In this document: in pieces, positions 8,118-17,033 of the stretch
Layout: the number at the start of each line of letters is the position of its first letter
Position numbering within the stretch: the first letter of the stretch is position 1
Assembly: GCA_023433615.1 (NCBI GenBank)
Contig: JAEZCJ010000133.1
Location: 1-23,790 of the forward strand
DNA: 23,790 nt
Origin: Bacillota bacterium
GTDB lineage: Bacteria; Bacillota; Bacilli; Paenibacillales; Paenibacillaceae
Direction of reading: 5' to 3'
Program-made: the position numbers and the translations under genes
The notes under the pieces: generated by a model
What the model was told of the DNA's origin: nothing
The model's database searches: none
The model's input: the letters and a program-made list of their open reading frames with translations, nothing else

Positions 8118-9014
8118 TTAGCCTTTGACGGCTCCGATCATAATGCCCTTCACGAAGAAGCGCTGAAAGTACGGGTAGACGAGCAGAATAGGAATTACGA
8201 CGATCATCGATACGGTTGTGCGGATGGAAGTGGCCGTCTGCATATTGGTCAGATCCACGCCTATCGCGCCTTGTGTAGATCTCATCAAAGTGGCGAGCGA
8301 CGTCGCTTCGTTCATGTAGCGGTAGAGAATGAACTGAAGCGTGAACAGATTGGAGTCCGAAATGAGGAACAGGGTATCTTGGAATGAATTCCATTGGCCG
8401 ACGGCAGCGAAGATCGCGATAGTAGCCATGATCGGCGTGATCAAGGGTAGAATGATTTTCCAGAAGATCATTAAATACCCGGCTCCGTCGATCATGGCGG
8501 ATTCCTGAAGCGCCATCGGAGTAGATTCCACGTAAGTTTTGACCAAGATGATAAAGAACGGCGAGACGATACTCGGCAGAATATAGGCGAGGAAGTTATT
8601 CGTCAGGCCGAGATTGTGCATGGTCAAGAACCAGGGGATCAGACCGGCATTGAAGTACATGGTGATAACGAGGAAGCGATACCAGAACTTGCGGCCCCGC
8701 ATCTCGTTCTTCGTGAACAGATAACCCAGGAAGGCGGATGCTCCAACTGTCAGCGTTGTTCCGATAACCGTTCGGCTTACGGATACGAACGTCGCCGTAG
8801 CCAGTCCCGGAATATTGAATACTTGCTTGTAGTTAGTCAGGTGAAATCCCTCCGGGTAGAACATGACGAGCCCCCGGCTGCTCAGATCATTGTTGCTGAT
8901 CGTATTAATGAACAGATAGTAGAAAGGGAAGAGGCAGGTCAACGTGAACAACGCTAATACCGTATAGTTCAGCACATCAAACAGCGTAAATCTTTCTTTC
9001 ATTCCCATGTCCAT
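8118..9014 (-). CDS. ABC sugar importer permease, LplC/YtcP family
   Basis: A 298-residue inner-membrane permease with about six transmembrane segments. The MalG-type coupling (EAA) loop is ALQESAMIDGAGYLMIFWKI, which contacts the ATPase. The protein ends FVKGIMIGAVKG, the usual ending of this family. It pairs with the permease at 9031-9990, whose stop is 16 bases upstream, and would receive ligand from the lipoprotein at 6203-7987. No ATPase gene is present; members of this family usually share an MsmX-type ATPase encoded elsewhere. The AAGGTG-like ribosome site is close to the ATG at 9014, and a second in-frame ATG at 9008 is also usable. Confidence 0.94.
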   Translation of the reverse strand: MDMGMKERFTLFDVLNYTVLALFTLTCLFPFYYLFINTISNNDLSSRGLVMFYPEGFHLTNYKQVFNIPGLATATFVSVSRTVIGTTLTVGASAFLGYLFTKNEMRGRKFWYRFLVITMYFNAGLIPWFLTMHNLGLTNNFLAYILPSIVSPFFIILVKTYVESTPMALQESAMIDGAGYLMIFWKIILPLITPIMATIAIFAAVGQWNSFQDTLFLISDSNLFTLQFILYRYMNEATSLATLMRSTQGAIGVDLTNMQTATSIRTTVSMIVVIPILLVYPYFQRFFVKGIMIGAVKG

Positions 9015-9030
9015 TCACCTTCCCCATAAA

Positions 9031-9990
9031 TTAGACGACACCTTCGCCGCGGACGAGCTTGGACATACCGTTGGCTAAGAACAGCAGGAACAAGCTGACG
9101 ATCGATTTGAGTATGCTGACCGCCGTCGCAAAGCCGAAGTTGGCATTCCCCATCCCGATGTTGTAGACATAGAGATCAAGCACTTCGATGTTATTCATGT
9201 TCATGGCATTGGAAAAAACATAGTATTGTTCGAGTCCGTTATTAATGAAATTGGCAATCGACAGGACAAGTAAGACGAAGAATGTCGGGATGACGCCCGG
9301 AACGGTTACGTGCCACATCAAGCGGAATCTCCCTGCTCCGTCAACTCTTGCCGCCTCATACAGCTCCGGGTCGATGGATGTTATGGCTGCGATATACATG
9401 ATGGCTCCCCAGCCAAGACCCTTCCATACTCCCCATAGCGTCATCGCCAGCCAGGTATGCCGGTCAGATGCCAGAATGTTCAACGGTTGGTCGATCAAGT
9501 TCAAACTCAATAGAAGATTGTTCAAAAAGCCGTTATCGACGGAGAACAACATGAATGCAAAGGCATATACAAGTACCCAGCTAATAAAGTTCGGGAGAGT
9601 TGTAATCGTTTGCACAATTCTCTTGAAGGAGGAGCTCTTGACCTCAGTCAGGAAAATCGCGAAGATGACCGGCAGGATCGAGGTTAATATGCCCAGCGTA
9701 CTGAGCGCCAACGTATTGCGCAGGACGCGGTAGATCTCCATCCGCTGGAAGGGGTTGGCGATCATCGTCTTGAACCAATGCAGCCCCATAAATTCACTTT
9801 GGGACAGCGGAATTCCAGGCCGATAATCATAAAGCGCATAAATCCATCCGTACAGCGGTAAGTACGAAAATAGAAATACAAGAACCAGGAATGGGAGCGC
9901 CATTAGGAAAAGCGTGTTCCTGCCGCTTCCCCGAAGGCCTCGCTTCCTTGCGATGGACGGTAGCGGGGGACTCATCATACTCTGACGCAT
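9031..9990 (-). CDS. ABC sugar importer permease, LplB family
   Basis: A 319-residue permease, the first gene of the importer operon. It has a basic N terminus, then six transmembrane segments starting LFLMALPFLVLVFLFSYLPL. The coupling motif YEAARVDGAGRFRLMWHVTV and the ending MSKLVRGEGVV are typical of LplB/YteP-like proteins. AGGAGG lies just before the ATG. The operon is likely transcribed from the promoter at 10124-10153, leaving a leader of roughly 125 bases. LplB-type systems import oligosaccharides from plant polysaccharides in related bacteria; which one is imported here is not visible. Confidence 0.94.
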   Translation of the reverse strand: MRQSMMSPPLPSIARKRGLRGSGRNTLFLMALPFLVLVFLFSYLPLYGWIYALYDYRPGIPLSQSEFMGLHWFKTMIANPFQRMEIYRVLRNTLALSTLGILTSILPVIFAIFLTEVKSSSFKRIVQTITTLPNFISWVLVYAFAFMLFSVDNGFLNNLLLSLNLIDQPLNILASDRHTWLAMTLWGVWKGLGWGAIMYIAAITSIDPELYEAARVDGAGRFRLMWHVTVPGVIPTFFVLLVLSIANFINNGLEQYYVFSNAMNMNNIEVLDLYVYNIGMGNANFGFATAVSILKSIVSLFLLFLANGMSKLVRGEGVV

Positions 9991-10123
9991 AGTTTTCCTC
10001 CTATCTCATTCTCACAGTCTTCTTGCCTCAAGTCGTGCGCGAGCGCAGTTATCTTCTGTATCGATCCTTCTCCTCTTCCTCCCCCGAAACATTTAGCATC
10101 ATCGTTTTAGCAATTTCGATGCT

Positions 10124-10153
10124 ATCGTAATTTATCCTAAGCGAGAATGTCAA
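10124..10153 (-). promoter_or_regulatory. Candidate SigA promoter of the ABC importer operon
   Basis: On the minus strand, a consensus TTGACA (complement of 10148-10153) is followed after 18 bases by TACGAT (complement of 10124-10129). An inverted repeat, TAGCATC/GATGCTA (10094-10124), covers the expected transcription start and could be an operator. Confidence 0.55.
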
Positions 10154-10206
10154 TAGCGATATTGTTTTATTTCGAACAAAATAGGCAGAAAGCCGGCTCA
10201 GACATG

Positions 10207-10223
10207 TCGATCTTTTAGATCGA
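10207..10223. repeat. Short palindrome in the divergent promoter region
   Basis: TCGATCT and AGATCGA arms, 3 bases apart, 31 bases upstream of the -35 element of the MFS promoter. It could be an activator or repressor site, or chance. The 330-base gap from 9991 to 10320 otherwise holds the two divergent promoters and no convincing gene. Confidence 0.35.
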
Positions 10224-10253
10224 TCTGAAGTTAGTGCTCGAACTAGCTCATGA

Positions 10254-10282
10254 TTGACAGCAAGTGGGGGAAAACCTATAAT
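10254..10282 (+). promoter_or_regulatory. Consensus SigA promoter of the MFS-GH35-esterase operon
   Basis: A perfect TTGACA (10254-10259) and a perfect TATAAT (10277-10282), separated by the ideal 17 bases. It predicts a transcription start near 10289, about 32-70 bases before the first gene depending on its start. Such a full consensus suggests high basal strength and therefore a need for repression or other control. Confidence 0.85.
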
Positions 10283-10320
10283 AATGACGTTACTAAAACG
10301 AAATAGCAAAAAAGTGGGGG

Positions 10321-11535
10321 GTGATGTTGGGTACTGCGTCTGAGAGGGGACAAGAAGAAGTGTCTCGTGTGTGGAGCAGGGCGTTTACTTACTTGATCGC
10401 AGTGAACTTCATAACCGCGATGGGCTTTAATATGGTGTTTACCACAATATCCGAATACGCCGTTAACATCGTGAATTCTCTTTCTGTTGCAGGGACGGTA
10501 TCGGGGATTTTCTCGGTTGGCGCATTAATAATGCGCCCATTTGCAGGCGGTATGGCGGATCGGTTTAACAAAAAAAACCTTTGTATCATTGCAAACGTAT
10601 TCATCGGAATTGCGGTTCTCGGATATTCTTTCTCTTCGAGCATTACCGGTCTGATTTTCTTCAGAGCGCTGCATGGGATCTTATTTGCGATCAGCAGCAC
10701 GGTGAATGTCGCCCTCGCGACAAGGTATATTCCGCTAGCTCGCATCGGAGAAGGAATAGGCTATTTTGGACTGGGTCAAGTCGTCGCGTCGGTCATGGGG
10801 CCGATTATGGGAATCCATATTGCGCGCAGCTTTGGATTTCATGCCTTGTTTATGGTCATTGCGTTGTTATCTTTCGTTGGAGCAGCCATGCTGCTAAGTC
10901 TGCGTTACACCGAAGTACAGAGGAGACACATTCATGGCGCGCGAAAGAGGTTTTCCGTGGATGGCCTGATCGCTCGCGAGGTTATCGTGTATGCGTGCAT
11001 TGGCGGGCTGTTCTCCTTTGGGAACGGAATTGTAGGCGCTTTCATGGTGTTGTTGGCCGATGAGCGAAACATTGCGGGAATCGGGCTCTTTTTCTCCGTA
11101 GGCGCGATTGGCGTTTGTGTATTACGTCTCTTTGCAGGGCGGTTCTTGGACAAAGCGACCCTAACCGTGGTTGTCAATATTTCGTTAATTGTGACTGCGA
11201 TATCCATGGCAATAATCGGATTTGCGCAAGTGCTTGGGCTGCTCATCCTCGCATCCATCTTGAAGTCCATTGGCCAAGGAGGAGGGCAATTGGCGCTTCA
11301 GGCCGAGTCTGTGAAGAAGGTGGACGGCAGCAGGGTGGGCGTGGCAATCAGTACGTTCTATATCGGGGCAGATATCGGTCAGGGACTTGGCCCGATCATC
11401 GGAGGCGTAATTTCCGAGCATTTCTCTTATTCGGCCATGTTTGGCGCTTGTTCCGTGCTGATGCTGGGTTCGCTCCTCGTCTTCAACATTTATCAGAGCA
11501 AGTCGGGATATGCAAGTCATGGAGTTGATCGTTAG
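10321..11535 (+). CDS. Major facilitator superfamily transporter
   Basis: A membrane protein of up to 404 residues with about 12 predicted transmembrane segments in two halves. The loop between segments 2 and 3 has the MFS motif A-like GGMADRFNKK, and segment 5 has GEGIGYFGLGQVVASVMGP. The start is unclear: GTG 10321 and ATG 10324 sit right after a G-rich stretch, while GTG 10360 follows GAGGGG with 10-base spacing and begins at SRVWSRAFTYL, a more usual MFS N terminus. It heads an operon with the GH35-like glycosidase (AGGAGG overlaps its stop region) and esterases, so import or export of a sugar or aromatic product is plausible. The substrate cannot be inferred further. Confidence 0.88.
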   Translation: MMLGTASERGQEEVSRVWSRAFTYLIAVNFITAMGFNMVFTTISEYAVNIVNSLSVAGTVSGIFSVGALIMRPFAGGMADRFNKKNLCIIANVFIGIAVLGYSFSSSITGLIFFRALHGILFAISSTVNVALATRYIPLARIGEGIGYFGLGQVVASVMGPIMGIHIARSFGFHALFMVIALLSFVGAAMLLSLRYTEVQRRHIHGARKRFSVDGLIAREVIVYACIGGLFSFGNGIVGAFMVLLADERNIAGIGLFFSVGAIGVCVLRLFAGRFLDKATLTVVVNISLIVTAISMAIIGFAQVLGLLILASILKSIGQGGGQLALQAESVKKVDGSRVGVAISTFYIGADIGQGLGPIIGGVISEHFSYSAMFGACSVLMLGSLLVFNIYQSKSGYASHGVDR

Positions 11536-11546
11536 GAGGCTGGATC

Positions 11547-13148
11547 ATGGCAAATGATTTTCTTAGAAACAAGGACGGAATGCCCATGCTGCTGTTGGGG
11601 CTTCAGTCGCACAACTCATCGACGGGCACGTTCATGATGGATCGAACCATTCAAGCCGTTAAGCAGTTTGGCGGCAATCTGGTGGAGGCGCCGGTCTATT
11701 GGTTCGCGATTGAACCCCGAGAGGGGGAGTATGATACAACAAGTGTCAAGGATTTGATTCTGCAGGTGAGGGAGGCGGGACTGAAGCTGATCATCCTCTG
11801 GTTCGGATCTTCCAAGAATGGGCATCCGAACTATGCGCCCGAGTATATCAAGTTGAATCCGGATACTTATCGGCTTGCCGTGCGGCCGGACGGCGCTCCC
11901 GTGGCCTCGATGTCGCCCCATTGCAACGCAACGCTTGAAGCCGACCGGCGGGCATTCGTCGAGTTGATGCGCTGCATACGGGATGTGGACAGCGAGCATG
12001 GCACGGTCGTGGCCGTCCAGGTGGAGAACGAGATCGGTCTGGGGAACACCGATCGGGACTATTCCGAAGCAGCCAATCAGGCATACCGGCAGCCTGTTTC
12101 GAGCGAATTAATGCCTGTCACGCTTGAGGATTCCGGTGCCGAGGGGAATGCGGCTACATGGCGGGGCAAATTCGGGAGGCATGCTCATGAGGCTTTTACC
12201 GCCTGGCATTTTGCCCAGTTCGTTGAGGCCATAGCGGCGGCCGGCAAAGCGGTCTATGACATTCCGATGACGGTGAACATTATGCTGGGTGAACAAGGGG
12301 TGGAAGAGCCGGGCTTAAGCTATAACGCCGGGGCAGCGGTAGGGAGGGTCATCGAGATATGGAAGAGAGGCGCTCCCAGCATCGATGTGATCTGCCCCGA
12401 TATTTATCTGGCCAGCCGTGACAGCTATACCCGGGTCTGCCAAACCTACGCGCGCCAGGACAATCCCTTATTTATCGCCGAGACCTTCACTGGCGGCGAT
12501 GCCATAGCGATGCATGTCATGCGTGCCGTGGCCGAATACGGCGCCATCGGAATTTGCGGTTTTGGAGCCGAGTCCACATTGGACAGCAACGGGAGTTTAT
12601 TGAAGGATGCCGTAACCCTGGCGATTTCCATGCGTGCCATTGCGGCCCTCGAACCTTTGCTCATTCAATACCGTAACACGGGACGGGTCCATGCAATCCT
12701 GCAGGAGGAATTCGCGAGGGAGCAGTATATCAAGCTAGATCGGTACCATGTGCTGGCCAGGTTCAACAGCAGCCCGGGAACCCCTCCCTATGGATTGGGT
12801 TCCAGTATCAATCTGCGGGACCCGGACCATGCCGCTATTCTGAAAGAACGCGGAAGGGGGCTCCTCATTCAGACCGGGGAATGCGAATTCTATCTGGCAG
12901 GTGCGGGCGTCAAGCTGGAGTTCCTCCGAAGACCCGATCCCATGGATGATAACCCGTACCCGCAGTTAACCTCCCGCCAGTCGGGACAACTGAATTTCCT
13001 GACGGTCGAGGAAGGCCATTTTGAAGGGGAAGAATGGGTGTGCGACTATGTTCGCAATGGCGATGAGACCAATGGCGCGGTATACGTCCATCCTGGACAG
13101 ACGGTGAAGATCAGGCTTAATCCCAATACGGGCATGGGGATTCGATAG
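11547..13148 (+). CDS. GH35-like glycoside hydrolase with DUF5597-type C terminus (putative beta-galactosidase)
   Basis: A 533-residue cytoplasmic enzyme without a signal peptide. The N-terminal TIM barrel begins MPMLLLGLQSHNSS and contains VEAPVYWFAIEPREGEYD and LIILWFGSSKNG, diagnostic of the GH35/DUF5597 beta-galactosidases found in plant-polysaccharide loci. The proton donor is probably Glu162 in VQVENEIGL and the nucleophile Glu312 in LFIAETF. The C-terminal about 170 residues look like the beta-rich DUF5597 part (RGLLIQTGECEFYLAG). The likely role is removing galactose or a related residue from imported oligosaccharides; other beta- or alpha-L-arabinoside specificity is possible. AGGAGG lies about 7 bases before the ATG, placing it in one transcript with the MFS gene. 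Confidence 0.85.
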   Translation: MANDFLRNKDGMPMLLLGLQSHNSSTGTFMMDRTIQAVKQFGGNLVEAPVYWFAIEPREGEYDTTSVKDLILQVREAGLKLIILWFGSSKNGHPNYAPEYIKLNPDTYRLAVRPDGAPVASMSPHCNATLEADRRAFVELMRCIRDVDSEHGTVVAVQVENEIGLGNTDRDYSEAANQAYRQPVSSELMPVTLEDSGAEGNAATWRGKFGRHAHEAFTAWHFAQFVEAIAAAGKAVYDIPMTVNIMLGEQGVEEPGLSYNAGAAVGRVIEIWKRGAPSIDVICPDIYLASRDSYTRVCQTYARQDNPLFIAETFTGGDAIAMHVMRAVAEYGAIGICGFGAESTLDSNGSLLKDAVTLAISMRAIAALEPLLIQYRNTGRVHAILQEEFAREQYIKLDRYHVLARFNSSPGTPPYGLGSSINLRDPDHAAILKERGRGLLIQTGECEFYLAGAGVKLEFLRRPDPMDDNPYPQLTSRQSGQLNFLTVEEGHFEGEEWVCDYVRNGDETNGAVYVHPGQTVKIRLNPNTGMGIR

Positions 13149-13181
13149 GAATCCGCCATGCCGGCGCAAAGGAGAATCATG

Positions 13182-14735
13182 ATGGCTAAGCGGTTTATAT
13201 GCACGAGCAGCGAGCCAATTGTACAAACGAAAGCAGGCAAAGTCCGAGGATTCATTCTAGATAGTACTCATACGTTTCACGGCATTAAATATGCCGACGC
13301 TAAGCGATTCAAGATGCCGACACCGGTTGCGCCGTGGGAAGGGGTGAAGGATGCCCTGTCCTATGGCCATGTGGCGCCGATTCCGACTCCGGATTCACCA
13401 GGGTGGGATCTCTATATTAACCACAGATTCTGGCCGCAAAGCGAAGATTGCCAATATCTTAACGTCTGGACGCAGAGTCTCGATTCCGACGCCAAAAAGC
13501 CGGTCATGGTATGGCTGCACGGTGGCGGATACTTCAGCGGATCATCCATCGAGCATGTGGCGTACGATGGCGATAACTTGAGCAAGCACGGCGATGTCGT
13601 GGTCGTATCGCTCAACCATCGTCTCAATTTCCTCGGATATCTGGATCTTTCCTCCTTCGGCGAGCGCTACGCCAATTCCGGCAACTTGGGTCAGGCCGAT
13701 ATCGTGGAAGCACTGAAGTGGGTCAGGGAGAATATCGCCAGCTTCGGCGGGGATCCGGACAATGTCACGATCTTCGGTCATTCCGGCGGCGGGGGAAAAT
13801 GTAACGCATTGCTGCAGACACCTGCTGCAGACGGTCTCTTCCACAAAGCCATCATCATGAGCGGCGTTAGCGGTCGCGATTCCTTCCTGCGGGGAGGAGG
13901 GCCCAGGAAGGATCGGGAATTGACCGAAGGTATGCTCGCGCAGCTCAGCTTCGGCCCAGAGGATATAGAGAAGCTGGAAACGGTTCCGCTCGCTGTGTTA
14001 ACAAAGGCATTCAACAACGCGGCGCAGGCACTGGCCGGCGGCGATGGATTGTTCTCCATTATGCGGATCGGGCTTCGTCCGACACCGAACGATTGGTACG
14101 TCGGGGATCCGTATGATGTCGGGTTCACGGAACATGCGCGCACGATCCCGGTGATGGTAGGCTCGGTATTCTGCGAATTCAGCTCGCCGCCTCAGATTAA
14201 CAAACCGGATGAGCTGTCGGCCGAGGAGAGAAGAGCCCATATTGCGGAGTACTACGGTACCGAACATACGGATGATCTGATCGCACGATTTAAAGAGAGT
14301 TTTCCCGATAAGAACGAGCTGATGATTCGCTATCTGACCAATCGCCAAGGGACGATTGAGTATTGCCGGACGAAGGCGGAGCAGTCGGAGGCGCCGGTCT
14401 ACAATTACTTGTTCTCTTTAACCTTTGCCGTAGATGACGGTAAGCCCGCATGGCACGGCGCCGAAATGCCCTTTGTCTTCCATAATACCGACAAGATCGC
14501 GATTAGCAATATCCCCGGGGTTTCCGATCAACTGGAACAACAGGTGTACAGCGCATTCGTGAATTTTGCGCGGTTCGGCAATCCGAACAACGAGGTCGGG
14601 CCGGAATGGCCTGTATTTACGACGGGTTGCGAAGCGACGATGATCTTCGATTCGCCATCTAGAATCGGGATTGACTTCGATCAGCGGCTCATGGAACTCC
14701 ATCGGATAACGGCCCCGGCGGGTAACTTTTTCTAA
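13182..14735 (+). CDS. Type-B carboxylesterase, cytosolic
   Basis: A 517-residue serine esterase of the carboxylesterase/cholinesterase family. It has the early FHGIKYA motif, EDCQYLNVWTQ, the oxyanion hole VWLHGGGYFSGSS, and the nucleophile elbow FGHSGGGGK with Ser201. Family members use a Glu (probably in VGSVFCEFSSP) and a His (in PAWHGAEMPFVF) to complete the triad. There is no signal peptide, so it acts in the cytoplasm. AAAGGAGA at 13168-13175 supports ATG 13182 (or 13179) rather than the in-frame ATG at 13158. Placed between the glycosidase and the secreted feruloyl-esterase-like gene, it probably removes acyl groups from imported sugars; exact acyl specificity is unknown. Confidence 0.9.
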   Translation: MAKRFICTSSEPIVQTKAGKVRGFILDSTHTFHGIKYADAKRFKMPTPVAPWEGVKDALSYGHVAPIPTPDSPGWDLYINHRFWPQSEDCQYLNVWTQSLDSDAKKPVMVWLHGGGYFSGSSIEHVAYDGDNLSKHGDVVVVSLNHRLNFLGYLDLSSFGERYANSGNLGQADIVEALKWVRENIASFGGDPDNVTIFGHSGGGGKCNALLQTPAADGLFHKAIIMSGVSGRDSFLRGGGPRKDRELTEGMLAQLSFGPEDIEKLETVPLAVLTKAFNNAAQALAGGDGLFSIMRIGLRPTPNDWYVGDPYDVGFTEHARTIPVMVGSVFCEFSSPPQINKPDELSAEERRAHIAEYYGTEHTDDLIARFKESFPDKNELMIRYLTNRQGTIEYCRTKAEQSEAPVYNYLFSLTFAVDDGKPAWHGAEMPFVFHNTDKIAISNIPGVSDQLEQQVYSAFVNFARFGNPNNEVGPEWPVFTTGCEATMIFDSPSRIGIDFDQRLMELHRITAPAGNFF

Positions 14736-14829
14736 TTGGGGGAGGTGATAGGTGGGGCTCGTTGGGAAACGCGGATCAAGCTGCTGGAACGATTCATGAA
14801 GGAAACACGAATACGAGGAGGAGATTGTA

Positions 14830-16887
14830 GTGAAGCAAGGAATCAGATCAATGCCAAAGGTTTACATCGTAGCATTGCTGGTGTCGATGATGATCGCTAT
14901 GGTAATTGGCGGGTTGCCCGATGCCTCTGTATCAGCTGCTGCCAAAGGCAAGCCTGCCTTTAGTCAGAAAGGCGCCATTACGTTGTCTGTCGGAGAGGGA
15001 TACACGTTCGAAGTCGTCAATCACCCGGCAGGCGCATCTTATGTATGGAGCAGTGACAAGAAGACAGTGGCGACGGTGGATGAGAACGGACGCGTGCAAG
15101 CTGTCGGAGCAGGCACGGCGACGATTAATTGTCTCATTCAGATCAATGGCAAGGAACAGTACATTCACGCGAAAGTGATAGTCAAGGATAAGCCGGGAAC
15201 TGCCCGCGTGAAGGTAGACAAGAACGGCTTAGATGGCGCCGGCCGGATGGTCGCGTACTTCGGGACGCCGGTCATCGATGGCAAGGCCGACCACGCATGG
15301 AACCAAGCGCAAGCGGTTACGCCGGCGATAATAGCGGGAGCGTCGGACACGAAGCCGACTTTCAAATTGCTATGGGACGATCATGCGATATACGTCCTTG
15401 CAGAAGTGAAGGATGACCAATTGTCCGTAGAGAATGAAGGGTTCTGGGCGCAGGACGCGCTTGAAATTTACATGGACGAGAACAACGACAAGGAACCAGA
15501 ATACGGCGTAGACGACGTTCGCATATCCATTAACTATGAGAACGCCTCGTATGCGGCAAGCGGGAAGGCCGATCGGTTCTATACGGCTGCCTCACGCTCG
15601 AAGGACGGGTATATTATCGAAGCCAGAATCGCGTTCCGATCGCAGCCGGAGAACGGCAAGCTCATGGGGATCGAACTGCAATTGAACGATGGGGTCGGCA
15701 CGGAGCGAGTCGCCAAATTCAATGTCTTCGACGACACGGACAGCGCATGGCGGGATCCGAGTCGGTTCGGCGAAGTGCTGCTGACCGGTAAGGCCAATAA
15801 CGCAGTCAGCGGATGGAATCCCTACGATCTCGAGAATTTAGTCAAGGTCACGAAGGCGATGGACCTCTCGCTGTACGCGAATGGAAGCATCGTAACGGAT
15901 GCGATAGCCGACGCGGAAAGCGTCCTTGCGGACAAGAAAGCTACGCAGCAACGAATCGACGAGCGCTTCGTTGCGATTAAGGAGGCAATCGATAACTTGG
16001 AATATACGGAAGAAGCGGCGAAGGAGAAACATTTTGTCCCGGTTCCGGATGAATATCGCGTAGAGAGCGATCAGCTGGGCACGATCGAGCGTCTGTACTA
16101 CAAGGCGGCTAATCTCGAGAACGGTACGGACGATAAAAAAGTGAACGTGTACCTTCCTCACGGTTATGATCCCACGGATAAGACGACTAAGTACGATGTG
16201 CTCTACTTGATGCATGGCGGCTCCGAGAACGAGGATCTGATCTTCGGCGGCCCCGGCGAGAACAAGCAATTGAAGAAGATCCTGGACAACTTGATCGCCA
16301 GAGGCGATATCGAACCGATGATCGTCGTGACGCCGACCTTCTATGGCGGCAAGAACGATGTTGCCTTCTTCCATGAGGAACTGATCGACAATGTTGTTCC
16401 GTTGGTTGAGACGACGTACAATACGTATGCGGAATCCGGTAGCCTGGAAGACTTGAAGGCGTCCAGGGAGCATCGGGCTTTCGGGGGGTTCTCGATGGGG
16501 TCTGTCACGACCTGGTATACCTTCGTCCATTGCCTGGATTACTTCAAGTATTATATGCCGTTAAGCGGTGACAGCTGGGTGATCGAGTCGTTGGGCGGCG
16601 GCACGAAGCCGCAAGAGACAGCCGAGTATCTTGCGAATGTGGCAAGGGAATCCGGATACACGCCGCAAGATTATTACGTGTTCGCGGCAACGGGCAATTG
16701 GGATATGGCATATCCGAACTTGAAGCCTCAGATCGATGCGATGAAGCAATTGACGGATGCCTTCATCTACTCGTCGAACCCGAGCGAGGGCAATCTCTAC
16801 TTCATGGTAGCCGACGGTGGCGAACATACCTGGGCCTGGCAGAACCAGTACATCTATGGCATCTTGCCGGACCTGTTCAGTCAATAG
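14830..16887 (+). CDS. Secreted Big2-CBM9-CE1 feruloyl esterase-like protein
   Basis: A 685-residue exported protein. An N-terminal signal peptide ends near VSAAAKG. A bacterial Ig-like Big_2 domain covers about residues 48-120 (SVGEGYTFEV to AKVIV). A CBM9-type carbohydrate-binding module (about 138-320, GTPVIDGKADHAWNQA, ALEIYMDEN, WRDPSRFGEVLLTG) follows, then a helical linker. The C-terminal CE1 esterase domain (about 400-685) resembles the feruloyl-esterase part of XynZ; its likely triad is Ser555 in GGFSMGS, Asp625 in GNWDMAYP and His666 in GGEHTWAWQN. It should release hydroxycinnamates or other acyl groups from xylan-like polymers outside the cell. It starts at GTG 14830 after GAGGAGG, 94 bases after the carboxylesterase, and ends before a terminator, so it is the last operon gene. 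Confidence 0.92.
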   Translation: MKQGIRSMPKVYIVALLVSMMIAMVIGGLPDASVSAAAKGKPAFSQKGAITLSVGEGYTFEVVNHPAGASYVWSSDKKTVATVDENGRVQAVGAGTATINCLIQINGKEQYIHAKVIVKDKPGTARVKVDKNGLDGAGRMVAYFGTPVIDGKADHAWNQAQAVTPAIIAGASDTKPTFKLLWDDHAIYVLAEVKDDQLSVENEGFWAQDALEIYMDENNDKEPEYGVDDVRISINYENASYAASGKADRFYTAASRSKDGYIIEARIAFRSQPENGKLMGIELQLNDGVGTERVAKFNVFDDTDSAWRDPSRFGEVLLTGKANNAVSGWNPYDLENLVKVTKAMDLSLYANGSIVTDAIADAESVLADKKATQQRIDERFVAIKEAIDNLEYTEEAAKEKHFVPVPDEYRVESDQLGTIERLYYKAANLENGTDDKKVNVYLPHGYDPTDKTTKYDVLYLMHGGSENEDLIFGGPGENKQLKKILDNLIARGDIEPMIVVTPTFYGGKNDVAFFHEELIDNVVPLVETTYNTYAESGSLEDLKASREHRAFGGFSMGSVTTWYTFVHCLDYFKYYMPLSGDSWVIESLGGGTKPQETAEYLANVARESGYTPQDYYVFAATGNWDMAYPNLKPQIDAMKQLTDAFIYSSNPSEGNLYFMVADGGEHTWAWQNQYIYGILPDLFSQ

Positions 16888-16901
16888 ACGGCAAAGCGGT
16901 G

Positions 16902-16938
16902 AGGCCGATCAGGATTTATTCCCTGCTCGGCCTTTCTT
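16902..16938 (+). terminator. Terminator of the MFS-GH35-esterase operon
   Basis: AGGCCGATCAGG pairs with CCTGCTCGGCCT (one mismatch) around an 8-base loop, followed by TTCTT, 14 bases after the stop codon of the secreted esterase. Confidence 0.75.
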
Positions 16939-16961
16939 CATGCGAGTGCTGAGGAAGGCAA

Positions 16962-17033
16962 ATGTTCGACGAGCATGGACTGTCGAAGCGGTATCATAGC
17001 GAGCTGCAGGACAAGGGTTCGCGCGCCAAATAG
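16962..17033 (+). pseudogene. Remnant of a second radical SAM gene 3' end
   Basis: Bases 16963-17016 match 242-295 (inside the radical SAM gene) at 48 of 54 positions without gaps. Bases 17016-17088 match 387-459, the gene's tail and terminator, at 63 of 73. About 91 bases present in the first copy are missing between the two blocks. The frame is kept: from an ATG at 16962 it reads MFDEHGLSKRYHSEL and ends at TAG 17031-17033, 23 codons. GAGGAAGG precedes the ATG by only a few bases, so translation is possible but is unlikely to give a functional protein. I read it as a fossil of a duplicated gene end. Confidence 0.75.

Noticed and set aside
10049..10309. Minus-strand 86-codon frame in the divergent promoter region
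   Set aside because: It covers both promoters, has no recognisable protein features, and its start overlaps the MFS promoter.
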